A stretch of DNA of 64,000 bases from Candidatus Eisenbacteria bacterium (GTDB taxonomy: Bacteria; Eisenbacteria; RBG-16-71-46; CAIMUX01; JAHJDP01). This document shows, in pieces, positions 41,236 to 49,590 of this stretch. The notes beneath the pieces are model-generated. The model was not told where the DNA came from. It was given only the letters and a program-made list of their open reading frames with translations, and searched no databases. The DNA is taken from assembly GCA_018831195.1 (NCBI GenBank), contig JAHJDP010000109.1, positions 16,518 through 80,517 of the forward strand, in the 5' to 3' direction. The translations under genes were made by a program, and so were the position numbers. Every line of letters begins with the position of its first letter. Position 1 is the stretch's first letter.

Positions 41236-42120
41236 ATGAAAACCGGTTTGCTTCGGCGTACTGCCGGCGCCCTGTCTTTTGCGATCACCTGGCTGCCCTT
41301 TCTGCCGTTGTTAGCGCCGGGCGCTTGTTCGGCGGCTTTTGTCGCTTCACCCATGGAACAGCATCTGAACATCGCAGCCGGATCCCAAGGGGTCGCCGCG
41401 ATTACGGTGCAAAATACCGGAAAACTTCCGCTAACGCTGAAACTGTATCTCGCCGACAGCCAGGTTTACCCGAATGGCCAGGAAGAGGATCGGGATCCAG
41501 GTGCCGTTGAGAGAAGCTGCGCTCTGTGGACCTCCATTAGCGACCAGCTAGTGGAACTCGAGCCTGGTGAGACGCAGCAGGCCATGCTGAGGATGTCGGT
41601 GCCCGCAAATGCGAGAGGAAGTTATTGGACAAAATTGTATATCGAAGAGGTCAGCACGCCGGTGCCAAGCACGCGTCAAACTGAAGGGCGAAGTTATCAG
41701 GTCTTTTTGAAGCAGCGGGTTGGTATTCGAATCTTTCAAAATGTCCGGGGAACAGAGGTGCAGGACGCGGAAGTCACATTTGTCGGTGTGAGTCCGGCGG
41801 AAAACGGCCGGGAAATACGGACCTCCGTAAAGAATGCCGGAAACAGCATCCTACGATGCAATGGCCGGGTTGAGCTGCGGGATGCGCAAGGCGAGATCGT
41901 CGAATCGCTGAGTTTTAATTCCGGTGGGAAGTTTTGGGTCTTTCCCGGAAATCACCGCGAATTGGTTGTAACGACCGATACAAAGTTGACGCCGGGAATT
42001 TACACAGCTCTCTCGATTATCGATTTCGGCGGGGATCACCTGATCGCGGGGGAGGAGATGTTCCGGGTTGAAGGGGAGAAGGGGGATCTTCTCTTAGGTC
42101 AGGGGACGGCCGGCGAGTGA
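41236..42120 (+). CDS. Periplasmic chaperone-like protein with two Ig-like domains (PapD-like/DUF916-like)
   Basis: ATG at 41236 follows GGAGG by six bases; the frame is open from 41203. A signal peptide covers ~1-32 (CSAAF). The mature ~260 residues split into two beta domains. The first has 'AAGSQGVAAITVQNTGKLPLTLKLYL' features (shown in part: QNTGKLPLTLKLYL) and 'VELEPGETQQAMLRMSVPANARG', the pattern of PapD-type chaperones and of DUF916 proteins. The second contains 'TSVKNAGNSILRCNGRVELRD' and 'WVFPGNHRELVV'. Placed among four subunit-like genes and before a large barrel gene, it is best explained as the assembly chaperone of the cluster. The stop overlaps the next start (TGATG). Confidence 0.6.
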   Translation: MKTGLLRRTAGALSFAITWLPFLPLLAPGACSAAFVASPMEQHLNIAAGSQGVAAITVQNTGKLPLTLKLYLADSQVYPNGQEEDRDPGAVERSCALWTSISDQLVELEPGETQQAMLRMSVPANARGSYWTKLYIEEVSTPVPSTRQTEGRSYQVFLKQRVGIRIFQNVRGTEVQDAEVTFVGVSPAENGREIRTSVKNAGNSILRCNGRVELRDAQGEIVESLSFNSGGKFWVFPGNHRELVVTTDTKLTPGIYTALSIIDFGGDHLIAGEEMFRVEGEKGDLLLGQGTAGE

Positions 42121-42662
42121 TGACTCCGGTGAAGCGCTCACGAACGAATTTAGGGACCTATCGAAGGGCGCGCGCTTGCGCCTGTCGGGCGGCGGTCCTT
42201 GGCGCAACGGCGATCGTGATACTTGCCCTCGGGTGCCTGTCGATTCCCGCACTGGGGAATGAGGCTCGGGTTGAAGTACAGTTCTTTGTGCCCCCGCTGC
42301 AAAAAATGGAAATGGACCAGGTTGTTTGGACCCTTCCTGCGCCGACGGCTGCGGATTATGTGGCGGGTTATCTAAATGTCCCCACACCTTTCAAACTGAC
42401 CCTCAGCAGCAACACCCCTTGGGAACTGAGCGTCAAGACAGATCGGGATGATATTTCAGTTCTCCAGGACGGCCCCATCCCGCTGCAGTGGTCACTGGAT
42501 AAAAGAAAATACAATTTCATCTCGAACGATTGGACGACCATGACATCCGGCGATAGAGCGGTGAACGGTCAGCGCGTGGAGCTTTCATATCGGATGCTGC
42601 TTGACTGGCAAAACTGCACCGCCGGCATCTATAAACCCCGTCTGCAATTCAAACTGAAGTAG
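42120..42662 (+). CDS. Secreted fibre-subunit-like protein 3
   Basis: The start ATG at 42120 overlaps the preceding stop (TGATG); GTG at 42117 is the alternative. A long basic N terminus and hydrophobic stretch (~24-47) give a signal peptide. The mature part (~130 residues) has 'VEVQFFVPPLQKMEM', 'PFKLTLSSNTPWELSVKTD' and the end 'RMLLDWQNCTAGIYKPRLQF', which carries the same DW-x(4)-AG-x-Y-x3-L-x-F motif as the other subunits. Overall similarity to subunits 1 and 2 is low apart from 'PWELSVKTD', which lines up with 'QWKLSVKYN' and 'TWDLNAKLN'. It may be a minor or tip subunit. Confidence 0.6.
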   Translation: MTPVKRSRTNLGTYRRARACACRAAVLGATAIVILALGCLSIPALGNEARVEVQFFVPPLQKMEMDQVVWTLPAPTAADYVAGYLNVPTPFKLTLSSNTPWELSVKTDRDDISVLQDGPIPLQWSLDKRKYNFISNDWTTMTSGDRAVNGQRVELSYRMLLDWQNCTAGIYKPRLQFKLK

Positions 42663-42674
42663 GAGTCAACAGGC

Positions 42675-43166
42675 ATGACGCGCCGTAAGTATCCGGTATG
42701 GCTTCTTTCGATCCTTTTGCTCATGGGTGCTATGGCTCCGGCGCCCAGCGTCTGGGCCGATGGGCCCGAATTGCGGGCTGAAATACAAAAGGTGCGCGCG
42801 CCGTTAATCACCGTCGAGTCGATCGATGATGGATATGTGGAGATTGATCAATCAAGAGGGAATGTCGCCGTTTCCTTGGAGATCGATCCCGGAGAATCGA
42901 CCCGCGGCTGGATTTTGACGGTTCGGTCTGATCAGGAAGTGTTTAATCCGGTGGGAACGGGCAAGCCCTGCTCGGATTTAATGTGGAAGTTGGATAATGA
43001 CGGCAAGGAGGCATATCGAAGACTCGAAAGCCATGAGACTGTCGTGGTTGAAAATCCTCAAGGAGGAGCGGCGCGGATTACCCTCGATGCGCTGGTTAAG
43101 ATCGATTGGGAGACTGATCCGGGCGCCTATAGCTTGGGACTCATCTTCCGCGTTACATACATCTAG
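42675..43166 (+). CDS. Secreted fibre-subunit-like protein 4
   Basis: The 163-aa product has a signal peptide (~1-28, VWADG). The mature domain is beta-rich: 'YVEIDQSRGNVAVSLEIDPG', 'RGWILTVRSDQEVFNPVG', and the end 'LVKIDWETDPGAYSLGLIFR', again the DW-x(2)-DPG-x-Y-x3-L-x-F motif. It contains one cysteine. The gene follows subunit 3 after 12 bp with an AGGAG site, and precedes the barrel gene after ~20-50 bp, so the whole run from 41236 to 46386 is probably one transcript. Function as a surface fibre component is inferred from context and the shared C-terminal motif. Confidence 0.6.
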   Translation: MTRRKYPVWLLSILLLMGAMAPAPSVWADGPELRAEIQKVRAPLITVESIDDGYVEIDQSRGNVAVSLEIDPGESTRGWILTVRSDQEVFNPVGTGKPCSDLMWKLDNDGKEAYRRLESHETVVVENPQGGAARITLDALVKIDWETDPGAYSLGLIFRVTYI

Positions 43167-43215
43167 CATTGGCGGGACCAAGCTTATTAACGGGCGAATC
43201 ATCGCTTGTCTGGGG

Positions 43216-46200
43216 ATGCTTGCGCTCATTTTGGGGTTTGTGGTCAAACCTGCACAGGGAAGACCCGAATTTATAACAAAGGGATTCCATCCGGCATATA
43301 TCTCAGGAGTTCAAAGGGCGCCGGCGAGGGCCGGAGAATTTTATACCTGCAGTTATAAGATCGAAAACCTGCAAGCAGATTCGCTGAACCTTCAGCTTGA
43401 GATCGATGCCCCCGATGAATGGCTCCCTGTGACCGGCCGAAAGCAGGTCGTGATTCCCGCCCACACTATTAGGACCATTCCTTTCACCCTTTGGATTCCA
43501 GCGCACGCTTCGGCCGATTCGCTGCACAAAATTATCGTCAGCGCGCATACGATTCCCGAGTTTCGCCGGCTTGAGAATGCCGCACTCAATGTTGAAGTCG
43601 CGCCGCAAAGCGGAATTAGCCTGAACTCACTGACCGATGGCCTTAAGGGCGAGGCGGGGAGCGAGATCAAGCATCTGTTTGAGATACAAAATACCGGAAA
43701 TCAGACGGATGTCTACCATGTCAGCGCTCTGTCAATTCCATTCTGCGAGACGCGGCTATCCGAGACAAAAGTCAGGCTGGGACCGGGGGAGCGCCGGCAA
43801 ATTGCCGCGACGATGACCCCGCCGGATAGCGATCGTGAGAAGACATTATATATTCTCGAGCTCAATGCGGATCAGGAGAATGGCATGAACGAGTTCCGGC
43901 CGATCCATTCCGACAAAGATGTTCTGACCACGGTCTATAAATCGCATCGAGCGCCCAACAGGTACAAACGGCTGCCGTTGAATTTAATGATGCGGATGGG
44001 GGAGACGCATGGAGATCAGCCATTCTACGGGATTCGATTTGATACCAAGGGCTCTATCAGCCCGAATGCCCAGATTGATCTGGATGTTGAGTTCACGACA
44101 GAGAGGCGCAATCCCGGGATGACGTCTTGGAAGAACCAGCGGTTTCATCTGGCCTGGCTCGACAAATCGTGGGAAGTGGATATCGGCGATATCCACCGGG
44201 AATCTCCCGATGTCGCGACAAAAACAATTTCGGGCCGGGGTGTCGCTTTCGAAGGCCAGCGCGGCGAGTGGACCGGTCGGTTCTTTGCCGGGAAAGAGCG
44301 GTCGCCGCAAGTGATTCCGACATGGAGCACCGCTATTGAATATAGGGCGGATCGAAAGCTTGCTTTCGGCGTCGATTATATCCGGAAGGGCGAGGAAGGC
44401 GTTCATCACCGCAGGGATGACCTGACAAGTATCACGACCCGTTTTGATCCGACCGCCGCGCTCAGTATTCGATACGAAACGGGGTTTTCCAGAACCCGCG
44501 CTTACACTGGAAACTCACGGGGGGCGAGCGGGCTGTTTCATCTGGATTATCAGAGTGAGAAGTTGAAGATCAGGGGCCGGACCTATTATGGGTCGGATGG
44601 ATATACCGGATGGTCATACAACCGGGATGGTGTGGCTCTTTATACAAGTTTTAATGTCAACCCCTTCGCCAAGCTGTGGATGAATGTTGATTCATCCCGC
44701 GGCCGGTCGTATCTGTCGAAGGATTCGCCGGAATCATCGACATCGCGCATTCGCTTTGGAGGGCGGCTTCTCACCTCTTCTTGGCCTGGTTTGGAAATGA
44801 CGGTGGGGAGCAATTCATGCGAAAGCGATGCTTATGGGAGCCGTTCGCATACCGAAGAGCGCGACATGAGCATCATGGCGTCGCATCATTTGGGGCCGAT
44901 TCTCGCCACAGCCATGAGGCAGTGGGGGCGGGCGAAGAATCACCTTACGGGCGGCTCGGGGCGCACCAATGGGCTGGAATGTAGTTTGGGTGGGCAGGTG
45001 CTGGGGTTGCATGTGGCGTTTCACATGAATGATGATCATGGGCGCTCGACCGTCAGCGATGACGCGACGTGGACGACGTCGCTTTCCGGAGATATCGCTT
45101 GGAGCTCATGGAGAAGGGGCGTGACGGCGAGTCTCATGTTCGCGTCGCGATGGATTTCATCCGTCAATGATATCAACGATCGGTTGCGAGAGGATCGCAT
45201 CTATCCCAAGTTAAGCCTGCGATTGAGTCCCAAATTGTGGCTTAGCTCCGATGCCGGATTGCGGACTGATCGGGGTGAGTTGAAATTTGATCAGTGGCAA
45301 ATTCGGCTGACCTTTTCATCGGCGGAGGCGTTGCCGCTTGTTTGGTCTCCGGTGCGGGGGGGTGTACGCGGCGTTGTCTTTTTGGATGAGGATATGGACG
45401 GGTATCCCGATCTCGATGAGGAGCGCATCGAGGGTGTCATCCTGCTGATGGAGGGGAGTCATCGCGTCACCGATCGAGCGGGGCAATTGGATTGGGATGC
45501 GATGAATCCAGGTATCTATTGGCTGGATATGAATCAAACAACACTGCCCTCCGGGTATTATTTAAAACAAAAGCTTCCGCTGGAGGTTCATGTATCCGCT
45601 GGAAATGAAACGCAGATATATATCCCGCTGACGCGCGGCGGTGAGATTTCCGGTGTCGTATTTAGGGATGAAAACCATAATGGCGCCCGGGATTCTGATG
45701 AGGGTGGTGTCAGCGAGATTAGAATGGTTTTGACGCAGGACGGAACACATGTCGCCGAGTGGCTCACGGATAAGTCAGGAAAGTACACGGTTCGGGATAT
45801 TCCAACCGGCCGGTATCAGATTCGTATCGCGGATCACTGGCTTCCGTCGAACTGGGACTTAACAGGGCCGTCGATTGTTGATGTGGAAGTGGGGGCGGAG
45901 TCGTTACCCTATTCGGCTTCGCATGGAATCGCGCCGAAGATTAGACCGATTGTGACGACGTATCGGGGTGGGATTAAGAAGCGATTGCTGCAGGCTGAGC
46001 AGGAAACCACGCGGGTTGCGCCGGTCGCGCCTGTTACGGCGGCAGCGCCTGCTGCGCCGGTTGTGGCGGCCGCGCCGCCGAAAGAGAAACAGGTTCCGCA
46101 CAAGAGTTCTCCCACGCCGCAAAAGAGCCCTCACGTTTCTCTCCGGAAAGCGCAGGCGTCACGTGTAACTCCTCAAGCCGCAAAATATCTCGAAGCGCCC

Positions 46201-46386
46201 GCGAAACTCCCATCCGGAAAGACATCACCCGCCGGCGGGCCGCTTAAACTTACCGAAGTTTATAATTCAATGCTCCGGTCACCCATCCCGGCACCGGAGC
46301 CCACATGGCAGGAAAATCTAATGGTCCAACTCGCCCGCCTTGGCGTTTATTTTATAGATGGACGTTTGAGCTTCAATCTGCGGTAG
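43216..46386 (+). CDS. Large outer-membrane barrel protein with two SdrD-B-like calcium-type repeats; usher-like candidate
   Basis: This ~1,056-aa protein has, in order, a signal peptide; Ig-like domains (~15-240, 'YKIENLQADSLNLQLEIDAP', 'FEIQNTGNQTDVYHVSAL'); a long alternating beta-barrel region (~250-700, many aromatic-flanked strands such as 'AIEYRADRKLAFGVDYIRKG'); two SdrD-B-like modules (~716-790 'GVVFLDEDMDGYPDLDEERI' and ~809-890 'GVVFRDENHNGARDSDEGGV'); an Ala/Pro/Lys linker (~934-975); and a short conserved tail. It could be the outer-membrane pore for the upstream subunits. The start is uncertain: ATG at 43216 is the first ordinary start outside the preceding gene, but ATT at 43186 would give a better basic signal peptide (NGRIIACLG...), and the frame is open from 42997. 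Confidence 0.65.
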   Translation: MLALILGFVVKPAQGRPEFITKGFHPAYISGVQRAPARAGEFYTCSYKIENLQADSLNLQLEIDAPDEWLPVTGRKQVVIPAHTIRTIPFTLWIPAHASADSLHKIIVSAHTIPEFRRLENAALNVEVAPQSGISLNSLTDGLKGEAGSEIKHLFEIQNTGNQTDVYHVSALSIPFCETRLSETKVRLGPGERRQIAATMTPPDSDREKTLYILELNADQENGMNEFRPIHSDKDVLTTVYKSHRAPNRYKRLPLNLMMRMGETHGDQPFYGIRFDTKGSISPNAQIDLDVEFTTERRNPGMTSWKNQRFHLAWLDKSWEVDIGDIHRESPDVATKTISGRGVAFEGQRGEWTGRFFAGKERSPQVIPTWSTAIEYRADRKLAFGVDYIRKGEEGVHHRRDDLTSITTRFDPTAALSIRYETGFSRTRAYTGNSRGASGLFHLDYQSEKLKIRGRTYYGSDGYTGWSYNRDGVALYTSFNVNPFAKLWMNVDSSRGRSYLSKDSPESSTSRIRFGGRLLTSSWPGLEMTVGSNSCESDAYGSRSHTEERDMSIMASHHLGPILATAMRQWGRAKNHLTGGSGRTNGLECSLGGQVLGLHVAFHMNDDHGRSTVSDDATWTTSLSGDIAWSSWRRGVTASLMFASRWISSVNDINDRLREDRIYPKLSLRLSPKLWLSSDAGLRTDRGELKFDQWQIRLTFSSAEALPLVWSPVRGGVRGVVFLDEDMDGYPDLDEERIEGVILLMEGSHRVTDRAGQLDWDAMNPGIYWLDMNQTTLPSGYYLKQKLPLEVHVSAGNETQIYIPLTRGGEISGVVFRDENHNGARDSDEGGVSEIRMVLTQDGTHVAEWLTDKSGKYTVRDIPTGRYQIRIADHWLPSNWDLTGPSIVDVEVGAESLPYSASHGIAPKIRPIVTTYRGGIKKRLLQAEQETTRVAPVAPVTAAAPAAPVVAAAPPKEKQVPHKSSPTPQKSPHVSLRKAQASRVTPQAAKYLEAPAKLPSGKTSPAGGPLKLTEVYNSMLRSPIPAPEPTWQENLMVQLARLGVYFIDGRLSFNLR

Positions 46387-46420
46387 TCATTGATGGCTGT
46401 GGTTTCCAAAATCACCTGTT

Positions 46421-48655
46421 TTAGTATGCCAACTGCCGGAACTCATCCCGCATATCTCTAAAAGGACCTGTAACATTTAGGCCTTCCCGCGCATAGGCCA
46501 AGGTATAGAGACTATCGGCGAGAAATGATTGAATAACACTGTCGGCTAAGATGCCTTGAGCCTTAGCCCGAGCATCCAGTATACGATAAGCATCTCCCAC
46601 AATTTCTGTGGAAATCACAAGACTATCCGGTAATACAAAGCGAGAATAAAAAACAGCTGAATTGGATGTTAAGAGATGATATTCGGGCTCGGCCGATGAT
46701 TGAACCCGCGAAACACTTGAGATTTTATATTCATATGTATTATTCCAATTAAAACCGTGTTCCTCCAAAACAAAACCCCTTGCCACTAAGTAAAAGAGCA
46801 TATCGGCCGGTTTCACATCTCCTTCCGATGCATCCAGAAAATTCTGGTCAGGCTCAATAATAGGAGGGAAATAGTAGGTGCCAGGATTGACCTCCATACA
46901 GGCCAGAAAAAATGTATTATCCAGCACCATATTGCTTTTATCGCGCAATCTTTTGGGCACGCTTGTGCTTCCGCATAGCCAAGCCAATTCACGATCTTCG
47001 TGTATTCCTGGAGTCAAGTAGAGACTGTTGTTTATGTTCCCGAGGTGGAAAAAGCAAAACTCTTGGGATTGAGTTATGGAATTCCCCGAGTGGTTGAGGT
47101 TTATGATTCTAAAGACAGATGGATTATATTGGGAAATTTCTGTCAATAGTATTCTTTTGGCAGCCGATTCATTTGGTAAGGGAATTACTTTGATAATCCG
47201 CATTTGGCAGTAATTTGGGTCGTCCGTATTGGTCGTTCCCAATCCGGGAAAGCGATCCATAGCCGGTACTGTAAATTGGATTTTGGAATCTGAATTCCAC
47301 CCATAGAGATAAGAGGGAGTCGCCATTTCATGGGACCATCCGAGAACTAATCTTTCTGAATCATCAGACGCATCAGAAGAAGCAGTATCGCCTGTTTTAG
47401 CTTCGGCAGGTGGGATATCCACAATCATTGCACCTTCGAGTCTCTGTGGGTGTCCAGATGGCGCCCTGAGTATTTTTGTGGATCCATCCTCGTATTTTAT
47501 TTCTAATCCTGCATCGGGGAGAGGTTGGGCGGAAATGGGATCCCCAGAGTTCGCACGCATTGATGCCAAAACACCCCAGTAAATAGAGATGGCGACTGCA
47601 GCGAATGCAATTACACCAATGGCAGCAGTGACCCATGATTTTTGCTTGGGTTTCTGGAGTTCCTCGAGAATATTGCAGACTATGGCGGCGTCGGAAGGGC
47701 GATTCTCTGGTTCCAATTCCATACAATTCTCAAGTAACTTTCTCAACCGGATTGGAGTATTTGAAGGGATTTGCGACCGATCAGGTTGAGAGAGAATTAC
47801 CTCTGGATTCAGAGGGTCCCTCCTAAAGGCGCGGATTCCGGAAAGGCACTCATACAAGATGCAGCCTAAACCCCAGAGATCGGTCTTGATGCTGATTGGT
47901 TGAACCCGGCTTTGCTCAGGACTCATATAATCGAGTGTGCCCAACAGCCCACTGCTGTCTGTATTTGAAGTGGACTTGGGATTATTAACAATTTCTGAGT
48001 CTTTTGCAGGGTCTCCCAATGACTTGGCTATTCCGAAATCTAGGACTTTAACGACTTTGTTCTCCTCAACCATGATGTTGCTCGGTTTAAGATCCCGGTG
48101 AATTATGCCGTGCTTGTGTGCTTCCTCAAGAGCTCGGGCAATTTGAAGGCAAATGTTAAGCGACTGACTGAGGGAAAGTCTGCCCTTGGATAACAAATCA
48201 GCAAGGGTTTCTCCGGAGACAAATTCCATGGTGAGAAATTGAATCCCATTAGTCTCTTCCAAGGAGTATATTGTTGCTATATTGGGATTTTTGAAGGTTG
48301 CAAGAGTCTTTGCCTCGCGCTTAAATCTGGCGGATACAACATCACCGGCTATCCTGGCAGGAAGCACTTTGACGGCAATGTCCCTGTCGAGAATAGTGTC
48401 TCTAGCGAGATAAACCGTGCCCATACCACCCCTACCGAGAGGGCGAATTATGGGATATCGGCCAAGCTGCGCCGGAATTCTATTATGGGGTTCTTCTAGT
48501 AATTCCGGATGAGCTTCTGCAACGCTTAAAAGCCGGAGAATTTCTTCAGCCAGCTTTGCATTATCACCGCATTTACTTTCAACGAGTTCCTTTCGATGCT
48601 GGATTGGCAATCGCTTGGCTTCATTGAATATTTCGCTCGCGGATAGTTGTGACAT
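46421..48655 (-). CDS. Transmembrane Ser/Thr protein kinase, paired with an ECF sigma factor
   Basis: Residues 1-60 are helical and typical of kinases linked to ECF43-type sigma factors. The kinase domain (~66-335) has 'LGRGGMGTVYLARD', Lys96 in 'IAVKVL', catalytic Asp188 in 'HRDLKPSN', 'VLDFGIAKSL' (Asp206) and 'GTLDYMSPEQSR'. A membrane segment lies at ~341-363 ('WVTAAIGVIAFAAVAISIYW'). The ~380-residue outer region is unlike any family I know and carries scattered Asp/Ser/Asn-rich stretches. The gene is AT-richer than most of the window. It lies 65 bp downstream of the sigma factor gene on the same strand, so the kinase probably controls or is controlled with that sigma factor. Confidence 0.85.
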   Translation of the reverse strand: MSQLSASEIFNEAKRLPIQHRKELVESKCGDNAKLAEEILRLLSVAEAHPELLEEPHNRIPAQLGRYPIIRPLGRGGMGTVYLARDTILDRDIAVKVLPARIAGDVVSARFKREAKTLATFKNPNIATIYSLEETNGIQFLTMEFVSGETLADLLSKGRLSLSQSLNICLQIARALEEAHKHGIIHRDLKPSNIMVEENKVVKVLDFGIAKSLGDPAKDSEIVNNPKSTSNTDSSGLLGTLDYMSPEQSRVQPISIKTDLWGLGCILYECLSGIRAFRRDPLNPEVILSQPDRSQIPSNTPIRLRKLLENCMELEPENRPSDAAIVCNILEELQKPKQKSWVTAAIGVIAFAAVAISIYWGVLASMRANSGDPISAQPLPDAGLEIKYEDGSTKILRAPSGHPQRLEGAMIVDIPPAEAKTGDTASSDASDDSERLVLGWSHEMATPSYLYGWNSDSKIQFTVPAMDRFPGLGTTNTDDPNYCQMRIIKVIPLPNESAAKRILLTEISQYNPSVFRIINLNHSGNSITQSQEFCFFHLGNINNSLYLTPGIHEDRELAWLCGSTSVPKRLRDKSNMVLDNTFFLACMEVNPGTYYFPPIIEPDQNFLDASEGDVKPADMLFYLVARGFVLEEHGFNWNNTYEYKISSVSRVQSSAEPEYHLLTSNSAVFYSRFVLPDSLVISTEIVGDAYRILDARAKAQGILADSVIQSFLADSLYTLAYAREGLNVTGPFRDMRDEFRQLAY

Positions 48656-48720
48656 GTTTATAGCTCAACTGCTTTTTGGAAATCTGAAGTTTAGCGACAG
48701 GTTACTAATAATATAAAACA

Positions 48721-49296
48721 TCAATCGCCCTCGCCATCTTGAAAAGTTATGTAATCAAACAGCCAAGTGCGTGCAAATCCCCAATCTCTTTGGACTTGTT
48801 TTCGGGAAACACCAAGAGCACTTGCGGTTTCACGCCAATTCAGTCCTTCATAATAGTACAATATGATGATGTTAACCATACGCTGTCCATTGGGTTCGAT
48901 TTTACCAAGTTCCGAGAGTGCGGATCGCATGACTTCGCTATTATCAAATAAGGTTCCGATATGGGGATCATTCGCAAGCTGATCGCTTGCCTGACTGAGG
49001 GGCACATGGACTACGTCCCCTCCGCGCTTTTGGCTTTGCCGCGCTCGGGCAATATCAACAAGTTCATTATCCATTGCCTGGCGGGCAAGGCCCCAAAATC
49101 CCTTGGTACCTGGTGCTTCTTGGGGAGGGCCTTTGCGGAGCTTTTGGTAGACGGCGTGAACAAGGCCGGTTGGCTGAAGGGTAAGATTCTGTGGTTCGCG
49201 GGCCATCTTCACCCGAGCGATTCGTCTGAGGTCTTCATAGAAACGCGAGAAATAAGATCCCAAAGTGGGCTGATCTTCTAACTTCTTGCCATTCAC
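48721..49296 (-). CDS. ECF-family RNA polymerase sigma factor (ECF43-like)
   Basis: The 191-aa protein has a region-2-like N-terminal half ('YEDLRRIARVKMAREPQNLTLQPTGLVHAVYQKL', partly quoted as 'YEDLRRIARVKM' and 'TLQPTGLVHAVYQKL', with 'FWGLARQAMDNELVDIARAR') and a region-4 helix-turn-helix at ~145-180 ('YYYEGLNWRETASALGVSRK'). The 'TLQPTGLVHAVY' signature is that of the ECF43 group, usually encoded next to Ser/Thr kinases rather than anti-sigma factors, as here. It would direct RNA polymerase to a small regulon; the target genes cannot be read. The start is GTG with a weak ribosome site. Confidence 0.87.
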   Translation of the reverse strand: MNGKKLEDQPTLGSYFSRFYEDLRRIARVKMAREPQNLTLQPTGLVHAVYQKLRKGPPQEAPGTKGFWGLARQAMDNELVDIARARQSQKRGGDVVHVPLSQASDQLANDPHIGTLFDNSEVMRSALSELGKIEPNGQRMVNIIILYYYEGLNWRETASALGVSRKQVQRDWGFARTWLFDYITFQDGEGD

Positions 49297-49590
49297 AATG
49301 TTATGCCCCGATGTCCCATTTTGATGTCGAATTTCGCCTTTAGAAATTGGGGAGGGCAGAGCGATTCATCCTACTCACTCACACGATCGTTCAATGATTC
49401 AATTCTGCTCTCCCACCCAACTTGCGGATTCAGATGGAAAGAAAGGCTGGAATCCACAAGCGCACCAAGAATAACAGCCAAGTCAAGTTGGCGCAATAGC
49501 CATTCGCAGAAGAAGCAAAGCTAGAAGTTTCAAGACTCATTTAAAGAGGGGCAGGCTCAGTAACAACTCGAATCTGGGGAGGAAAGCTAA
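49297..49590. promoter_or_regulatory. Divergent region between the sigma factor and LamG protein genes
   Basis: About 290 bp without a supported gene; a 73-codon frame at 49303-49524 looks non-coding. GGGGAGGAAAG just before 49591 is a strong ribosome site for the LamG gene. The region presumably contains divergent promoters, one of which may be the target of the adjacent ECF sigma factor. Confidence 0.3.
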
